Origin: Gemmatimonadaceae bacterium
Lineage (GTDB): Bacteria > Gemmatimonadota > Gemmatimonadetes > Gemmatimonadales > Gemmatimonadaceae
Length of the DNA: 64,000 nucleotides
Direction: 5' to 3'
Assembly: GCA_016742275.1 (NCBI GenBank)
Contig: JACVCD010000001.1
Coordinates: forward strand, 124,001-188,000
Positions within the stretch are counted from its first letter, which is position 1. Each line of letters starts with the position of its first letter. The notes beneath the pieces are model-generated. The model did not search any database, was not told the DNA's origin, and was given only the letters and a program-made list of their open reading frames with translations. Of the stretch, positions 9,018-16,524 are shown in pieces. Position numbers and translations under genes: made by a program.

Positions 9018-11291
9018 GTGTCCCGCCCCTCTCTCGCGGCCTTCCCCTCAAGGCTGCTCTCTGCCGCCCTGTTCGTTTTGGCGAGCGGAGCTCCAGCTCC
9101 GGTGTTCGCGCAGCAGGATGCGGTGCAACCGCCGCCTCGTGCTGCCACCCGCATTCCAACCGATGCGCTGGTGCGTGACGCCCGATCGTTAGCCGATCGC
9201 GGTGACACCACGGCTGCGCTCGAATTGCTTGAGCGCGCCACCGATCAATCACCACGTGATGCCGAAGCATTGTACTGGCGTGGGATGATGCTGATGCGGC
9301 AGTCGCAGTTGAATGTGAGCGATGCGGCGGATCGATTCATCGCCTCGCGTCTGCTCAAGCGCGCGGCCGATCTCGATGGCACCAATCCGCGCTATCAGCT
9401 CGCTCTTGGCCGATTGCTGCTGCGGTCACCTCTGCAGCGTGTACAAGCGGAGCGCCACTTCCGAAAGGCGCTCAGTATTGCCGGCGCGTCACGCGACACC
9501 AATGAGATCGTGGAAGCGACGCGCGAACTCGGAGAAGTGAAGCGCCGCCGGTATCTTACGGGACGCGATCGGCGACTGTACACGACATCCAACACCTTCG
9601 ACCCCAATCAGGCGCTCATCCGCCTGCACTACACGCGCGAGTTTCTCGAACAGTTGTCGATTCCGGTGCAGGAGTCCGGCAACACGGATCGCTTTGAAGC
9701 GGAAGAATACTTTCGCCAGGCGCTGCGATTCCGCGCCGATGATGTGCGCAGCGTAGTCGCGTTGCTTGGCATTCTGTATGACCAGAAGCGCCTCGACGAA
9801 ATGCTGGCGTTGGTGCGCAGCACGGTAGCGGCCAATCCCGCCGGAGCCGTGGCCGCCAACGCTCGCCCCTTTTTCGCGGCTGGACTGGCGGCATTCCGCT
9901 TGGGCCGCGTAGCGGAAGCAGACAGCCTGTTCAACCAGGCGCTTGCACGATTGCTACCGGCCGAGCGCATCGAGATGCTCGAGCTTGGGCGCATACTGCG
10001 TGTCGGAGATTCCGTTCGTGTGGCCGGGCTTTCGCCTGAAGAGCGCGCCAGAACGGACAGTGCATATTGGGAGGCCGCCGATCCATTGCTGGCCACCCCG
10101 CAGAACGAAGCGCGGCTCGAGTACCTATCCCGCATGGCGTACGCTGATCTCGAGTTCACCGACGAAGACACGCGTCAGGCCGGGTGGCGGACCGATCGTG
10201 CCATGATTCTCGCGCGCTATGGCGAGCCACCTGTCATTGCGACTTTCTCACCACAGGTCAACATCGATGCACGAGATGCCATTGGCCGGGTGATCACGGT
10301 GTGGTTCTATCCGCGTGCGGAGGTGGATTTCGTTTTTACCGGTCCACCGGCGTTCAACTACGCATACTTTGCCGGGAACTACCGGGATCACGCGCGTGCG
10401 CAGCGTGAAGTGAATCCATTTGCACTCGAGAATCTCGCGCTGGCCATGCGCACCGATACCATTCCTGTGCAGATGGCGCGGTTTCGCGGCATCGACGCCA
10501 CACAAATGGAAGTGGTCGTGGCTGGTGCGGTTCCGGTGCACCGCTTGTACGCCGGTGCCCCTCTTGAACAAGGCAGTCTCGAACTGCAAGTACGCGCCGG
10601 ACTCGCGGGGCAGCTTGCGCTGATCAGCTCAGACACCGCGCGTGTTGCACTGCCAGTGGCAGGCTCGCTTGCGAGGCAGTGGGTGCGCAATCTGCCCGCT
10701 CGCGACGGCCGCCTGCGACTCGAGGCCTTTGATGACGATCTCGAGATGGTGGGAGCGCGCGCACAATTGGATTTGCCCGCCCTGCGCACCGACAGCATGA
10801 CCATTGCGCGCTCGCTGGTCTCCAGCGACTTGCTCATGGCGCATCGCGTGGAACCGCCCATGCGCATGGCGCGTTGGTCATCCATTGGTGTGCGCCCTCT
10901 CGGCGACCTGCGAATCGCACCGCGCGATACGTTCAGTGTGTATTGGGAACTCTATGGGCTCACGCCGGACAACCAGCAGCGTTTGCGCTACGATGTGGAA
11001 GTTCAGGTCACCATCCTGTCACTCGATCGCGGCGCGGACCCCTTGGCGCGTTTCTTCGGTGGCGTGGCCGATCTGGTGGGCGTATCCGCAGTAGGCGAAG
11101 ACAAGCTCGCCCTCAAGTTCAGCAGAGAAGAGCCCGCAAGCAGCGCCACCGTGGTTCGGCAGCCGGAACTCCTGACCTTGGGGCTTGGTACATCTCCCGC
11201 GGGACGGTACCGATTGACCGTCTCCGTCACGGATAAAGCTTCCGGCCGTGTCGCGACGTCTCACCGTGATTTTTCAATTGCCCGCCCCTGA
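9018..11291 (+). CDS. TPR and GWxTD domain-containing secreted protein, ~757 aa
   Basis: A GTG at 9018 (VSRPSLAAFPSRLL) is chosen because it starts a good signal peptide ending PVFAQQ. The frame is open further upstream and the true start is uncertain. Residues ~45-330 are helical repeats of TPR type ('AALELLERATDQSPRDAEALYWRG', quoted in part). The GWxTD motif is GWRTD at residues 389-393, followed by 'ILARYGEPP', the characteristic core of the GWxTD domain, which is found in a few phyla and has no proven function. Beta-rich segments follow. The next gene starts 10 nt downstream, so the two form an operon. No membrane anchor is visible apart from the signal. Confidence 0.82.
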   Translation: MSRPSLAAFPSRLLSAALFVLASGAPAPVFAQQDAVQPPPRAATRIPTDALVRDARSLADRGDTTAALELLERATDQSPRDAEALYWRGMMLMRQSQLNVSDAADRFIASRLLKRAADLDGTNPRYQLALGRLLLRSPLQRVQAERHFRKALSIAGASRDTNEIVEATRELGEVKRRRYLTGRDRRLYTTSNTFDPNQALIRLHYTREFLEQLSIPVQESGNTDRFEAEEYFRQALRFRADDVRSVVALLGILYDQKRLDEMLALVRSTVAANPAGAVAANARPFFAAGLAAFRLGRVAEADSLFNQALARLLPAERIEMLELGRILRVGDSVRVAGLSPEERARTDSAYWEAADPLLATPQNEARLEYLSRMAYADLEFTDEDTRQAGWRTDRAMILARYGEPPVIATFSPQVNIDARDAIGRVITVWFYPRAEVDFVFTGPPAFNYAYFAGNYRDHARAQREVNPFALENLALAMRTDTIPVQMARFRGIDATQMEVVVAGAVPVHRLYAGAPLEQGSLELQVRAGLAGQLALISSDTARVALPVAGSLARQWVRNLPARDGRLRLEAFDDDLEMVGARAQLDLPALRTDSMTIARSLVSSDLLMAHRVEPPMRMARWSSIGVRPLGDLRIAPRDTFSVYWELYGLTPDNQQRLRYDVEVQVTILSLDRGADPLARFFGGVADLVGVSAVGEDKLALKFSREEPASSATVVRQPELLTLGLGTSPAGRYRLTVSVTDKASGRVATSHRDFSIARP

Positions 11292-11301
11292 GGCCACTGA
11301 C

Positions 11302-12558
11302 ATGTCCACCGACCGCCCCTCGCTGTCCATTCGCCTCCTGTGCTGTCTGCTGGCAGGAACCGGCTCGCTGATTGCCTCACAGGCAACAGATCTGGAGGCA
11401 CAAGGTGGTCCGCCAGCCGGAATGCAGCGCGCCGAGGTTGTCACACGCACAACCATGGGTCGGGTGAATGGGTCGCGACTCATCAAGTACACAACACTTG
11501 GCGCGGCAGGTGGTGCGGGTATGGCCATGGGCTACTGGGCCTTGAGCGATCAAGGCATGCGAGGAAATAGTTGCGAGCCACTCAACTGCGCGCTGCCCTA
11601 TCTCACCATCACTGGTGCACTGGCTGGACTCTTTCTGGCGCGCGAACTCGAAGCGCAGCGCATTGCCCTCACTCCGCGCGAAGGTGCGATCGCAAAATTT
11701 GCCACGACGGAAATAGCATTGATTACGCCGCCGACCTGGGTCGAGGCGAATGATTCACTGTTGTTCGTTGCGGGTGACAGCGGCGTACAGGTCATTTCCA
11801 GCCGAAACGCCAAGCCGTCTGCCGTCGCTCGTCGAGCCGCGGGCTTGCGTGCCGTTCGCCAGGTGGTGTTGGTGCCCGAGCGCAACGTGTTGTCCATTGG
11901 TACGGCCACCGCACTTTGGGAAACTCCCGTGATGACCGGTGCCGCTCGTCGTGTGGGAGATGGCGGCATCTCGGCGCTGGCCTCCAATGCGCGGAGTGTG
12001 CTCAGTGCGAGCGGAGACATGGTGCGATTGCAGCGTGGCATTGAGGGCGAGAGTGCCATCACGGATTCACTCCGCGTGGGCGCCACTGTTGGCGCTGCAG
12101 CCTGGGATGCGCGCGATCAGCATTGGTGGGTAGCAACAGATTCGTCACTCATTCGCGTGACCCAATCGGCTTCTGGATTGACCTTGGGAGCCAAACTATC
12201 AATACCAGCCGGTGCTCGCGGTCTGACGATTGGTGCCAACTACGTGGTCGTGGTGTTGGGTGATGCCGGCATTGTGGCGTTCCCACGCGCTTCGCTTTCC
12301 AGTGCGGACGCGGGTGGTGTGATTTCGCCGCTCCGACTGGTGGGTGAGCCGCGGTTTGCATTCGATGCCGACTTCCTCGGCGACACACTATACGTGGCAG
12401 GCGGCGTTGACGGTGTGTTTCGCGTTGCGCTGTCCCCTGATGCACGCATCATCGATTCCAGTCGTCAATTCCCATTTGCCACGCTGATCCGCAATCAAGG
12501 CGGACAGATCTGGGTTGGTGATCGCGGCCGGCAGGAGATGGTGCGGATTGATCGGTAG
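11302..12558 (+). CDS. Secreted propeller-like repeat protein, 418 aa
   Basis: The ATG at 11302 (MSTDRPSLSIRLL) lies 10 nt after the GWxTD gene stop. A signal-like hydrophobic stretch is followed by two more membrane-like segments ('TLGAAGGAGMAMGYWAL', 'YLTITGALAGLFLA'). From residue ~135 on, short repeats such as 'VWVATDSSL', 'NYVVVVLGDAGIVAF', 'DTLYVAGGVDGVFRV' and 'GQIWVGDRGR' look like blades of a beta-propeller (LVIVD/NHL-like). No catalytic motif is visible. The pairing with a GWxTD protein suggests a joint envelope function, which is inference. Confidence 0.65.
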   Translation: MSTDRPSLSIRLLCCLLAGTGSLIASQATDLEAQGGPPAGMQRAEVVTRTTMGRVNGSRLIKYTTLGAAGGAGMAMGYWALSDQGMRGNSCEPLNCALPYLTITGALAGLFLARELEAQRIALTPREGAIAKFATTEIALITPPTWVEANDSLLFVAGDSGVQVISSRNAKPSAVARRAAGLRAVRQVVLVPERNVLSIGTATALWETPVMTGAARRVGDGGISALASNARSVLSASGDMVRLQRGIEGESAITDSLRVGATVGAAAWDARDQHWWVATDSSLIRVTQSASGLTLGAKLSIPAGARGLTIGANYVVVVLGDAGIVAFPRASLSSADAGGVISPLRLVGEPRFAFDADFLGDTLYVAGGVDGVFRVALSPDARIIDSSRQFPFATLIRNQGGQIWVGDRGRQEMVRIDR

Positions 12559-12572
12559 TCTCGGAGCCATTG

Positions 12573-12601
12573 GCGGGGGAACGTCTTCTTCTTTCCCCCG
12601 C
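12573..12601 (+). terminator. Hairpin terminator between convergent genes
   Basis: GCGGGGGAA and TTCCCCCGC form a 9-bp stem around an 11-nt pyrimidine-rich loop, 15 nt after the propeller-like gene and 30 nt before the convergent thioredoxin stop. The T-tract is weak. Confidence 0.55.
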
Positions 12602-12631
12602 TTGACTCGTTCAAGACGCAATTGCCGTTAT

Positions 12632-13219
12632 CTATTGAGCTGAGGCTGTAGGTTCTCTGTTTGATCGTGAGATAAATCCTTTGTTGAATCGATTGAGAAC
12701 CCTAACAATCGAATCGCGCGGCGTAACGCCAAGTGCGGAGTATACGACCACCCCACGCGGGTTCAGAATCGCTACTTGAGGTACGAGAGCCGCGCGGAGC
12801 TGTGACGCCAGCCTGCCAGAATCAATAACCGCAATCGGCATTTTTACACGATTTTTCAGTGCCCACTCTTCAACATCAGTATGTGGGGAGGCTGCTACCG
12901 CAATCGGTTTAAAAATGCTTCGCCCTTCAAGTGAGTCCGCCAGCGATTTCCAGTCCGGAAGGAGCGCGGCGCATTTTGGACAAGTTGTAGTCAGTACAAA
13001 GACCAAACGAAGACTATCCTTGGGTCCCGAAGAGATATCCACGGAATCACCATGCAGCAGCGGAAGGTGCGCCGATGCGATTGTCGCTCCTGGTGCCATC
13101 GATAGTGCAAGGGCCCTTCGATACTGATTCTCCGTACGAAGCCGGCGAATCGTGAAACCTTCAATGACAACTGTAACGAGCGCCAGAAACAGGCAGCCTA
13201 CTATCAGAGAAATTTTCAT
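12632..13219 (-). CDS. Membrane-anchored thioredoxin-like protein, CPKC active site (copy 1)
   Basis: 195 aa. An N-terminal membrane segment (residues ~3-20, uncleaved-anchor type, few basic residues before it) is followed by a TlpA/redoxin-like thioredoxin domain. The active site is CPKC at residues 80-83 in 'TTTCPKCAALLPDWKSL', and a cis-Pro equivalent lies in 'ALVPQVAIL'. The domain therefore faces the periplasm, where such proteins reduce or isomerise disulfides. It lies 95 nt downstream of a small secreted eight-Cys peptide gene and is a diverged paralogue of the thioredoxin at 14041. The likely job, inferred from linkage, is disulfide handling of these peptides. Confidence 0.85.
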   Translation of the reverse strand: MKISLIVGCLFLALVTVVIEGFTIRRLRTENQYRRALALSMAPGATIASAHLPLLHGDSVDISSGPKDSLRLVFVLTTTCPKCAALLPDWKSLADSLEGRSIFKPIAVAASPHTDVEEWALKNRVKMPIAVIDSGRLASQLRAALVPQVAILNPRGVVVYSALGVTPRDSIVRVLNRFNKGFISRSNREPTASAQ

Positions 13220-13314
13220 ACGTCGAGCCTTGATTGAAGTTGAAGCAGGTGCTCGTCTGCGGCGGCACGAGCTACATATACACGCTTGTCAAACTCTGAA
13301 AAATTATGTCCGGA

Positions 13315-13590
13315 TCACTGCGGAGCGTAAATACAGTTGCACCAACCGTTCCCAGATTGGGGATCGGGCGAATAGCAATACCCCCCAATGACCAATTCAG
13401 GATTGGGATCACTATTCAGACAGCATTCGTAACAGAGTCCCGGTGCTTCAGGAAGCATGGGATTGCAGATAAATGTACCTTCCTCAGTACAAATGGTACT
13501 GGATGCGGCCCATGCACTAGTCGCGCCAAACGATATTGCAGCTATCGAAACGATGACCGTTGCTAACACGCCAAGCTTTTTGATGTTCAT
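13315..13590 (-). CDS. Small secreted eight-cysteine peptide (pep1), 91 aa
   Basis: A strong ribosome binding site (GGAGGAG, three bases before the ATG) precedes MNIKKLGVL and a signal peptide ending SAWAA. The mature ~62 residues hold eight cysteines spaced C-x7-C-x10-C-x2-CC-x14-C-x11-C-x-C. The two paralogous peptides nearby have the same order of spacings (six to seven, nine to ten, two, zero, nine to fourteen, eleven to fourteen, one), although sequence identity to them is low. This looks like a disulfide-stabilised secreted mini-protein. I know no matching named family. The thioredoxin gene downstream is probably co-transcribed. Confidence 0.8.
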   Translation of the reverse strand: MNIKKLGVLATVIVSIAAISFGATSAWAASSTICTEEGTFICNPMLPEAPGLCYECCLNSDPNPELVIGGYCYSPDPQSGNGWCNCIYAPQ

Positions 13591-13702
13591 AAACTCCTCC
13601 GAAGTTCAAGGATTCACTCGCCGCAGACGAGCACTAAGACTGAAATTTCGCCGAGATTTCGGTGCGTGAACGACTATGCACATCATTGTGATGCAGGAAA
13701 AC

Positions 13703-13732
13703 GAGGGCACCCTGTTTTGATAGGGTGCCCTC
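13703..13732 (-). terminator. Intrinsic terminator of trx2-pep2
   Basis: A perfect 11-bp stem, GAGGGCACCCT / AGGGTGCCCTC, with an eight-base loop. In the minus-strand direction it is followed by GTTTTCC. It starts 9 nt after the pep2 stop. Confidence 0.8.
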
Positions 13733-13740
13733 GCCATTTC

Positions 13741-14007
13741 TCAGGGGCTCCCGCAGATGCAACCCTGTGGGTAGAACGGTGGCAGATCCTCGTCGTAGAA
13801 TGAACAGAACGACGACTGGTTATCTACCGTCCCGCAGCAAGCCTGGCAATTGTCGTTTCCACCACGCGATTCAGCGCACCAATTCCCCGTGGTAGGGCAG
13901 TCTGACTCAACAAGTGCGCTTCGTGACTGCGCCGCCTGCACCACACCAACGCCGAGTGTGAGAGCTGCCGTTACGGCAATGAATGAGTTGATCAGCCGTT
14001 TCATCAT
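13741..14007 (-). CDS. Small secreted eight-cysteine peptide (pep2), 88 aa
   Basis: An AGGAGA ribosome binding site precedes two tandem ATGs (MMKRLINS). The signal peptide ends VVQAAQ, near residue 26. The mature part has eight cysteines spaced C-x6-C-x9-C-x2-CC-x9-C-x14-C-x-C, including 'NWCAES', 'CQACCG' and a terminal 'CICGSP'. Acidic overall. It lies 33 nt downstream of the thioredoxin gene trx2 and ahead of a terminator, so trx2-pep2 is a two-gene operon. The last ~20 residues are nearly identical to pep3 while the rest differs much more. Function unknown; candidates are a bacteriocin-like toxin, an extracellular structural peptide or a ligand-binding knottin-like protein. Confidence 0.85.
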   Translation of the reverse strand: MMKRLINSFIAVTAALTLGVGVVQAAQSRSALVESDCPTTGNWCAESRGGNDNCQACCGTVDNQSSFCSFYDEDLPPFYPQGCICGSP

Positions 14008-14040
14008 TGGAGCATCTCCTGTTGGGGATGGCCATCACGC

Positions 14041-14649
14041 CTATCGTGATGCCGAGCCGGCAGCGGTGAGCATTGAATCCGCTGCCGCCGCACGAAACGC
14101 GGCGGAATACAGTGAGTCCACCGTACTGCGTTCCGTGACAGCTTGTACATGCACATACTCAACTCGACCAAAGCGATCGAGAATGACAGTCAGGGGAACA
14201 ACACGTGCCTTGAGCACCATTGGCATCTTGGTATCCACGAATTGGCCAATTGCATAGTTCAGGTTGTGCTTTGCAGCATATGATGCCGTGGAATCCCAAT
14301 TACTTCCGGTAATCCAAATGACATCGAATCGGCTCCGCTGGTCTTTCATCAAAGAGTCGCTCATGCTTTTCCAAGCGGGCAGCGATGCGAGGCAATACGG
14401 ACAAGTCGTGCGAAAGAAGATCACGACCTGCGCACGACCTGATGTTGTCTCTCCGATCGTGAGACTGTCGCCCTTTTCGGTAACAAGGTTGGTGCGCGGA
14501 AACCACTGCCCGATATGCGGGAATGACCGCATTCGCCTAGCCTGTGCTTGATAGGGCTTGAGCGCCTGTACTTCAACGCTCAGCACACCTACCAGAACAA
14601 CAGCCACCACCAAAAGGACCTGAAGAACACGTGTGCCACGGTCGGCCAT
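14041..14649 (-). CDS. Membrane-anchored thioredoxin-like protein, CPYC active site (trx2)
   Basis: 202 aa. A GAGGGAG ribosome binding site precedes MADRGTRVLQ. A membrane anchor spans residues ~8-28, then a short helical linker, then a TlpA-type thioredoxin domain with CPYC at residues 83-86 and a cis-Pro equivalent in 'RVVPLTVIL'. CPYC is the glutaredoxin-type dithiol, suggesting a different redox potential from the CPKC paralogue. A promoter (TTGACG-17-GATATT) lies just upstream. The eight-Cys peptide pep2 follows after 33 nt. A truncated copy of its 3' end occurs at 15181-15296, showing that the trx-pep unit was duplicated in tandem. Confidence 0.87.
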   Translation of the reverse strand: MADRGTRVLQVLLVVAVVLVGVLSVEVQALKPYQAQARRMRSFPHIGQWFPRTNLVTEKGDSLTIGETTSGRAQVVIFFRTTCPYCLASLPAWKSMSDSLMKDQRSRFDVIWITGSNWDSTASYAAKHNLNYAIGQFVDTKMPMVLKARVVPLTVILDRFGRVEYVHVQAVTERSTVDSLYSAAFRAAAADSMLTAAGSASR

Positions 14650-14710
14650 GACTCCCTCACCTTTCGGACTTCACATCAAACAATCGACGAATGGTCGTGA
14701 AACTTTTGCG

Positions 14711-14739
14711 AATATCCGACCCAGTACCGTCAACGTCAA
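14711..14739 (-). promoter_or_regulatory. Predicted promoter of trx2-pep2
   Basis: Minus-strand TTGACG, 17-bp spacer, GATATT. The leader to the trx2 ATG would be about 55 nt. A bulged inverted repeat (CTGAGAGAGTC / GACTCTCAG, 14758-14783) lies just upstream and could be the end of the pep3 transcript or an operator. Confidence 0.5.
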
Positions 14740-14835
14740 GTACAATGTCATCCAACACTGAGAGAGTCCGAATTGACTCTCAGTAGATTGTGTGAAATAC
14801 AAGGCTGCGTGGGGCGCGCTCGAGAGTCGGTAAGG

Positions 14836-14874
14836 AATGGCGAGGGCACCCGGGTATCGGGAACCCTCGCCATT
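14836..14874 (-). terminator. Hairpin after pep3
   Basis: AATGGCGAGGG pairs perfectly with CCCTCGCCATT, directly after the pep3 stop. It is homologous to the pep2 terminator, so it belongs to the duplicated unit. The following T-tract is poor. Confidence 0.6.
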
Positions 14875-14879
14875 TTCCC

Positions 14880-15146
14880 TCAGAGACTTCCGCAGATGCA
14901 ACCCTGCGGATAGAACGGCGGAAGATCCTCGTCATAGAATGAACAGTACGACGACATGTTTTCCATCGTCCCGCAGCAGGCGTTGCAATTGTATTCGCCA
15001 CCACTGGAGCCCGCGCACCAGTTTCCGACCTCAGGGCAATAAGGATCAGCAAGCGCAGTTCGCGCCTGCGCTGCCTGCACTACACCCACTCCGAGTGTGA
15101 GCGCTGCGGTTACGGTAATAATTGAGTTGATCAGCCGTTTCATCAT
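14880..15146 (-). CDS. Small secreted eight-cysteine peptide (pep3), 88 aa
   Basis: Paralogue of pep2: same tandem-ATG start (MMKRLINS), signal peptide (VVQAAQ) and cysteine spacing C-x6-C-x9-C-x2-CC-x9-C-x14-C-x-C. The segment from the sixth cysteine to the eighth is identical to pep2, while the first half of the mature peptide differs at many positions, with the cysteines and 'GNWCA' kept. Its partner thioredoxin has been lost: only the last ~116 bp of a thioredoxin gene remain upstream. It must be expressed from a promoter in 15150-15350 that I could not define. Confidence 0.83.
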   Translation of the reverse strand: MMKRLINSIITVTAALTLGVGVVQAAQARTALADPYCPEVGNWCAGSSGGEYNCNACCGTMENMSSYCSFYDEDLPPFYPQGCICGSL

Positions 15147-15180
15147 TGAAGCATCTCCTGTTAGGGGATGGCCATCACGC

Positions 15181-15296
15181 CTATCGTGATGGCGAGCCGA
15201 CAGTGGTGATCATTGAATCCACTACCGTCGCACGGAACGCGGTGGAATAGAGTGAATCCACCATAATTGGTTCCGTGACAGCTTGTACATGCACAT
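15181..15296 (-). pseudogene. Truncated 3' remnant of a thioredoxin gene (third copy)
   Basis: About 100 of 116 positions match the 3' end of trx2 (14041-14156), in the same frame, ending in the same TAG. It reads 'VHVQAVTEPIMVDSLYSTAFRA' against 'VHVQAVTERSTVDSLYSAAFRA' (compare in 20-residue halves). Homology stops abruptly at 15296; the catalytic CxxC part is gone. It lies 34 nt upstream of pep3, the same spacing as trx2-pep2, so it is the scar of a duplicated trx-pep cassette. Confidence 0.8.
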
Positions 15297-15359
15297 CTCA
15301 AATAGAACGAAGCGATGCAGATTTCTTCTCACTGGCGGTCTTCTTGAAATAAAAGAGAA

Positions 15360-15389
15360 ACGGTCCGGGGCTATGAGCGCCCGGACCGT
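15360..15389 (-). terminator. Bidirectional intrinsic terminator after the PorV operon
   Basis: ACGGTCCGGG / CCCGGACCGT stem with a 10-nt loop. Minus-strand continuation is TTTCTCTTTTATTTC, plus-strand continuation TCTTTT. It closes the long operon that starts at 26159. Confidence 0.85.
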
Positions 15390-15414
15390 TCTTTTCACAA
15401 CAATGTTGCCCGCT

Positions 15415-16524
15415 TTATCGCCCGCGCATACTCGGCGGCAAAGCAGCCTGCATGATGATGCCCGCACCCATCCGGCCTTCAGGTGCGGCCTTACTCTGCA
15501 ACGTCACGTTGACAAAACCAAACTCCTTGAGCGGACGCTCAGCCGGGCCAAGCGAGCTACGATCGGAGATCGTATCCAGCTTCACGCGCTGATTCATCGC
15601 CACAATCACGTTGTTGAGTGAAAGTGCCGCATCAGCATCGGCATTGAAATACGTTGCGCGCTCGGGAGCCGGTCCCGTGCGTGCGCCCATGTACAGGGTG
15701 TCGATCGGACGATTCGAAAGCGAATCCACCTTGACGCCGTACATGGCGTAGTAGTAGCCAACCGGCGGACGGAAGTAATTCGAATCGATGGCCACCACGA
15801 CGCCTTCGCGAATTTCCATACGACCACGGGGGGTCAGAACTGGATTGGCCACAAACCCTGGTGAAGCACCGCTCAGTGCATAGACGTACTGCGCTGCAAC
15901 GCTGCGTGCCCAGGTGCCAAACCGGATGGCCGCCACGCTCGATGTCGCATCGGTGAAACGCGCCCACACGCTGCGGATATTACCCGGAGCGGTACCAACA
16001 GCGGCCGTTTCAGTGGATACGATGATCAAACCGATGGAGTCCGTGTTCACGAGTCCCGTCTGACCAGCACGGAACGCGCGAAACCGTACGCGAATGTTCG
16101 AGCCGCCAACGCCCCACCCGCTCACACCCGTGCGGTTCGTTGTCGTCGTCGAAAACACCAGATCGCCAGCCTGATTTTGCGTCGTGTCCACGCGCGTGAC
16201 GGCAAGATCGCCAGTCAAGCGCACGAACTTGGTGCCAGAATCGTTGGCTGCCCACACCACGTACTGTGCACCGGCAGCGAGCGTGTCAGCCGTCAGCATC
16301 TCGACCACGATCGAATCCGAGGCCGGAGTAGCAGAAGCCAGACGGCCAGCCACAGGGAAGCGGATGCTGCCACGTGGCACGTTGGCAGCCGCAGGCTTCG
16401 CGAACAACGTGCCGTAGCCGTAACCGCCACCAGGATCCGTGGTGATGGAGCGCGTGTCTTCACACGCCATCAGCGACACCGCCGCCAACGTACCCAGGAA
16501 CAGCTTCTTCGTCGTCTTCATCAT
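15415..16524 (-). CDS. Hypothetical lipoprotein, 369 aa (last gene of PorV operon)
   Basis: The start MMKTTKKLFLG leads into a lipoprotein signal ending SLMACED, then a Gly/Tyr-rich tether ('PGGGYGYG'). The body consists of two or three beta-rich repeats with similar openings ('ASDSIVVEMLTADTLAAGAQYVVW', 'VAAIRFGTWARSVAAQYVYAL', cited in part), which look like Ig- or anti-sigma-type sandwich domains. Its ATG shares one base with the stop of the barrel gene upstream (TGATG). No named family recognised. Position suggests an outer-membrane accessory to the TonB/PorV system. Confidence 0.75.
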   Translation of the reverse strand: MMKTTKKLFLGTLAAVSLMACEDTRSITTDPGGGYGYGTLFAKPAAANVPRGSIRFPVAGRLASATPASDSIVVEMLTADTLAAGAQYVVWAANDSGTKFVRLTGDLAVTRVDTTQNQAGDLVFSTTTTNRTGVSGWGVGGSNIRVRFRAFRAGQTGLVNTDSIGLIIVSTETAAVGTAPGNIRSVWARFTDATSSVAAIRFGTWARSVAAQYVYALSGASPGFVANPVLTPRGRMEIREGVVVAIDSNYFRPPVGYYYAMYGVKVDSLSNRPIDTLYMGARTGPAPERATYFNADADAALSLNNVIVAMNQRVKLDTISDRSSLGPAERPLKEFGFVNVTLQSKAAPEGRMGAGIIMQAALPPSMRGR

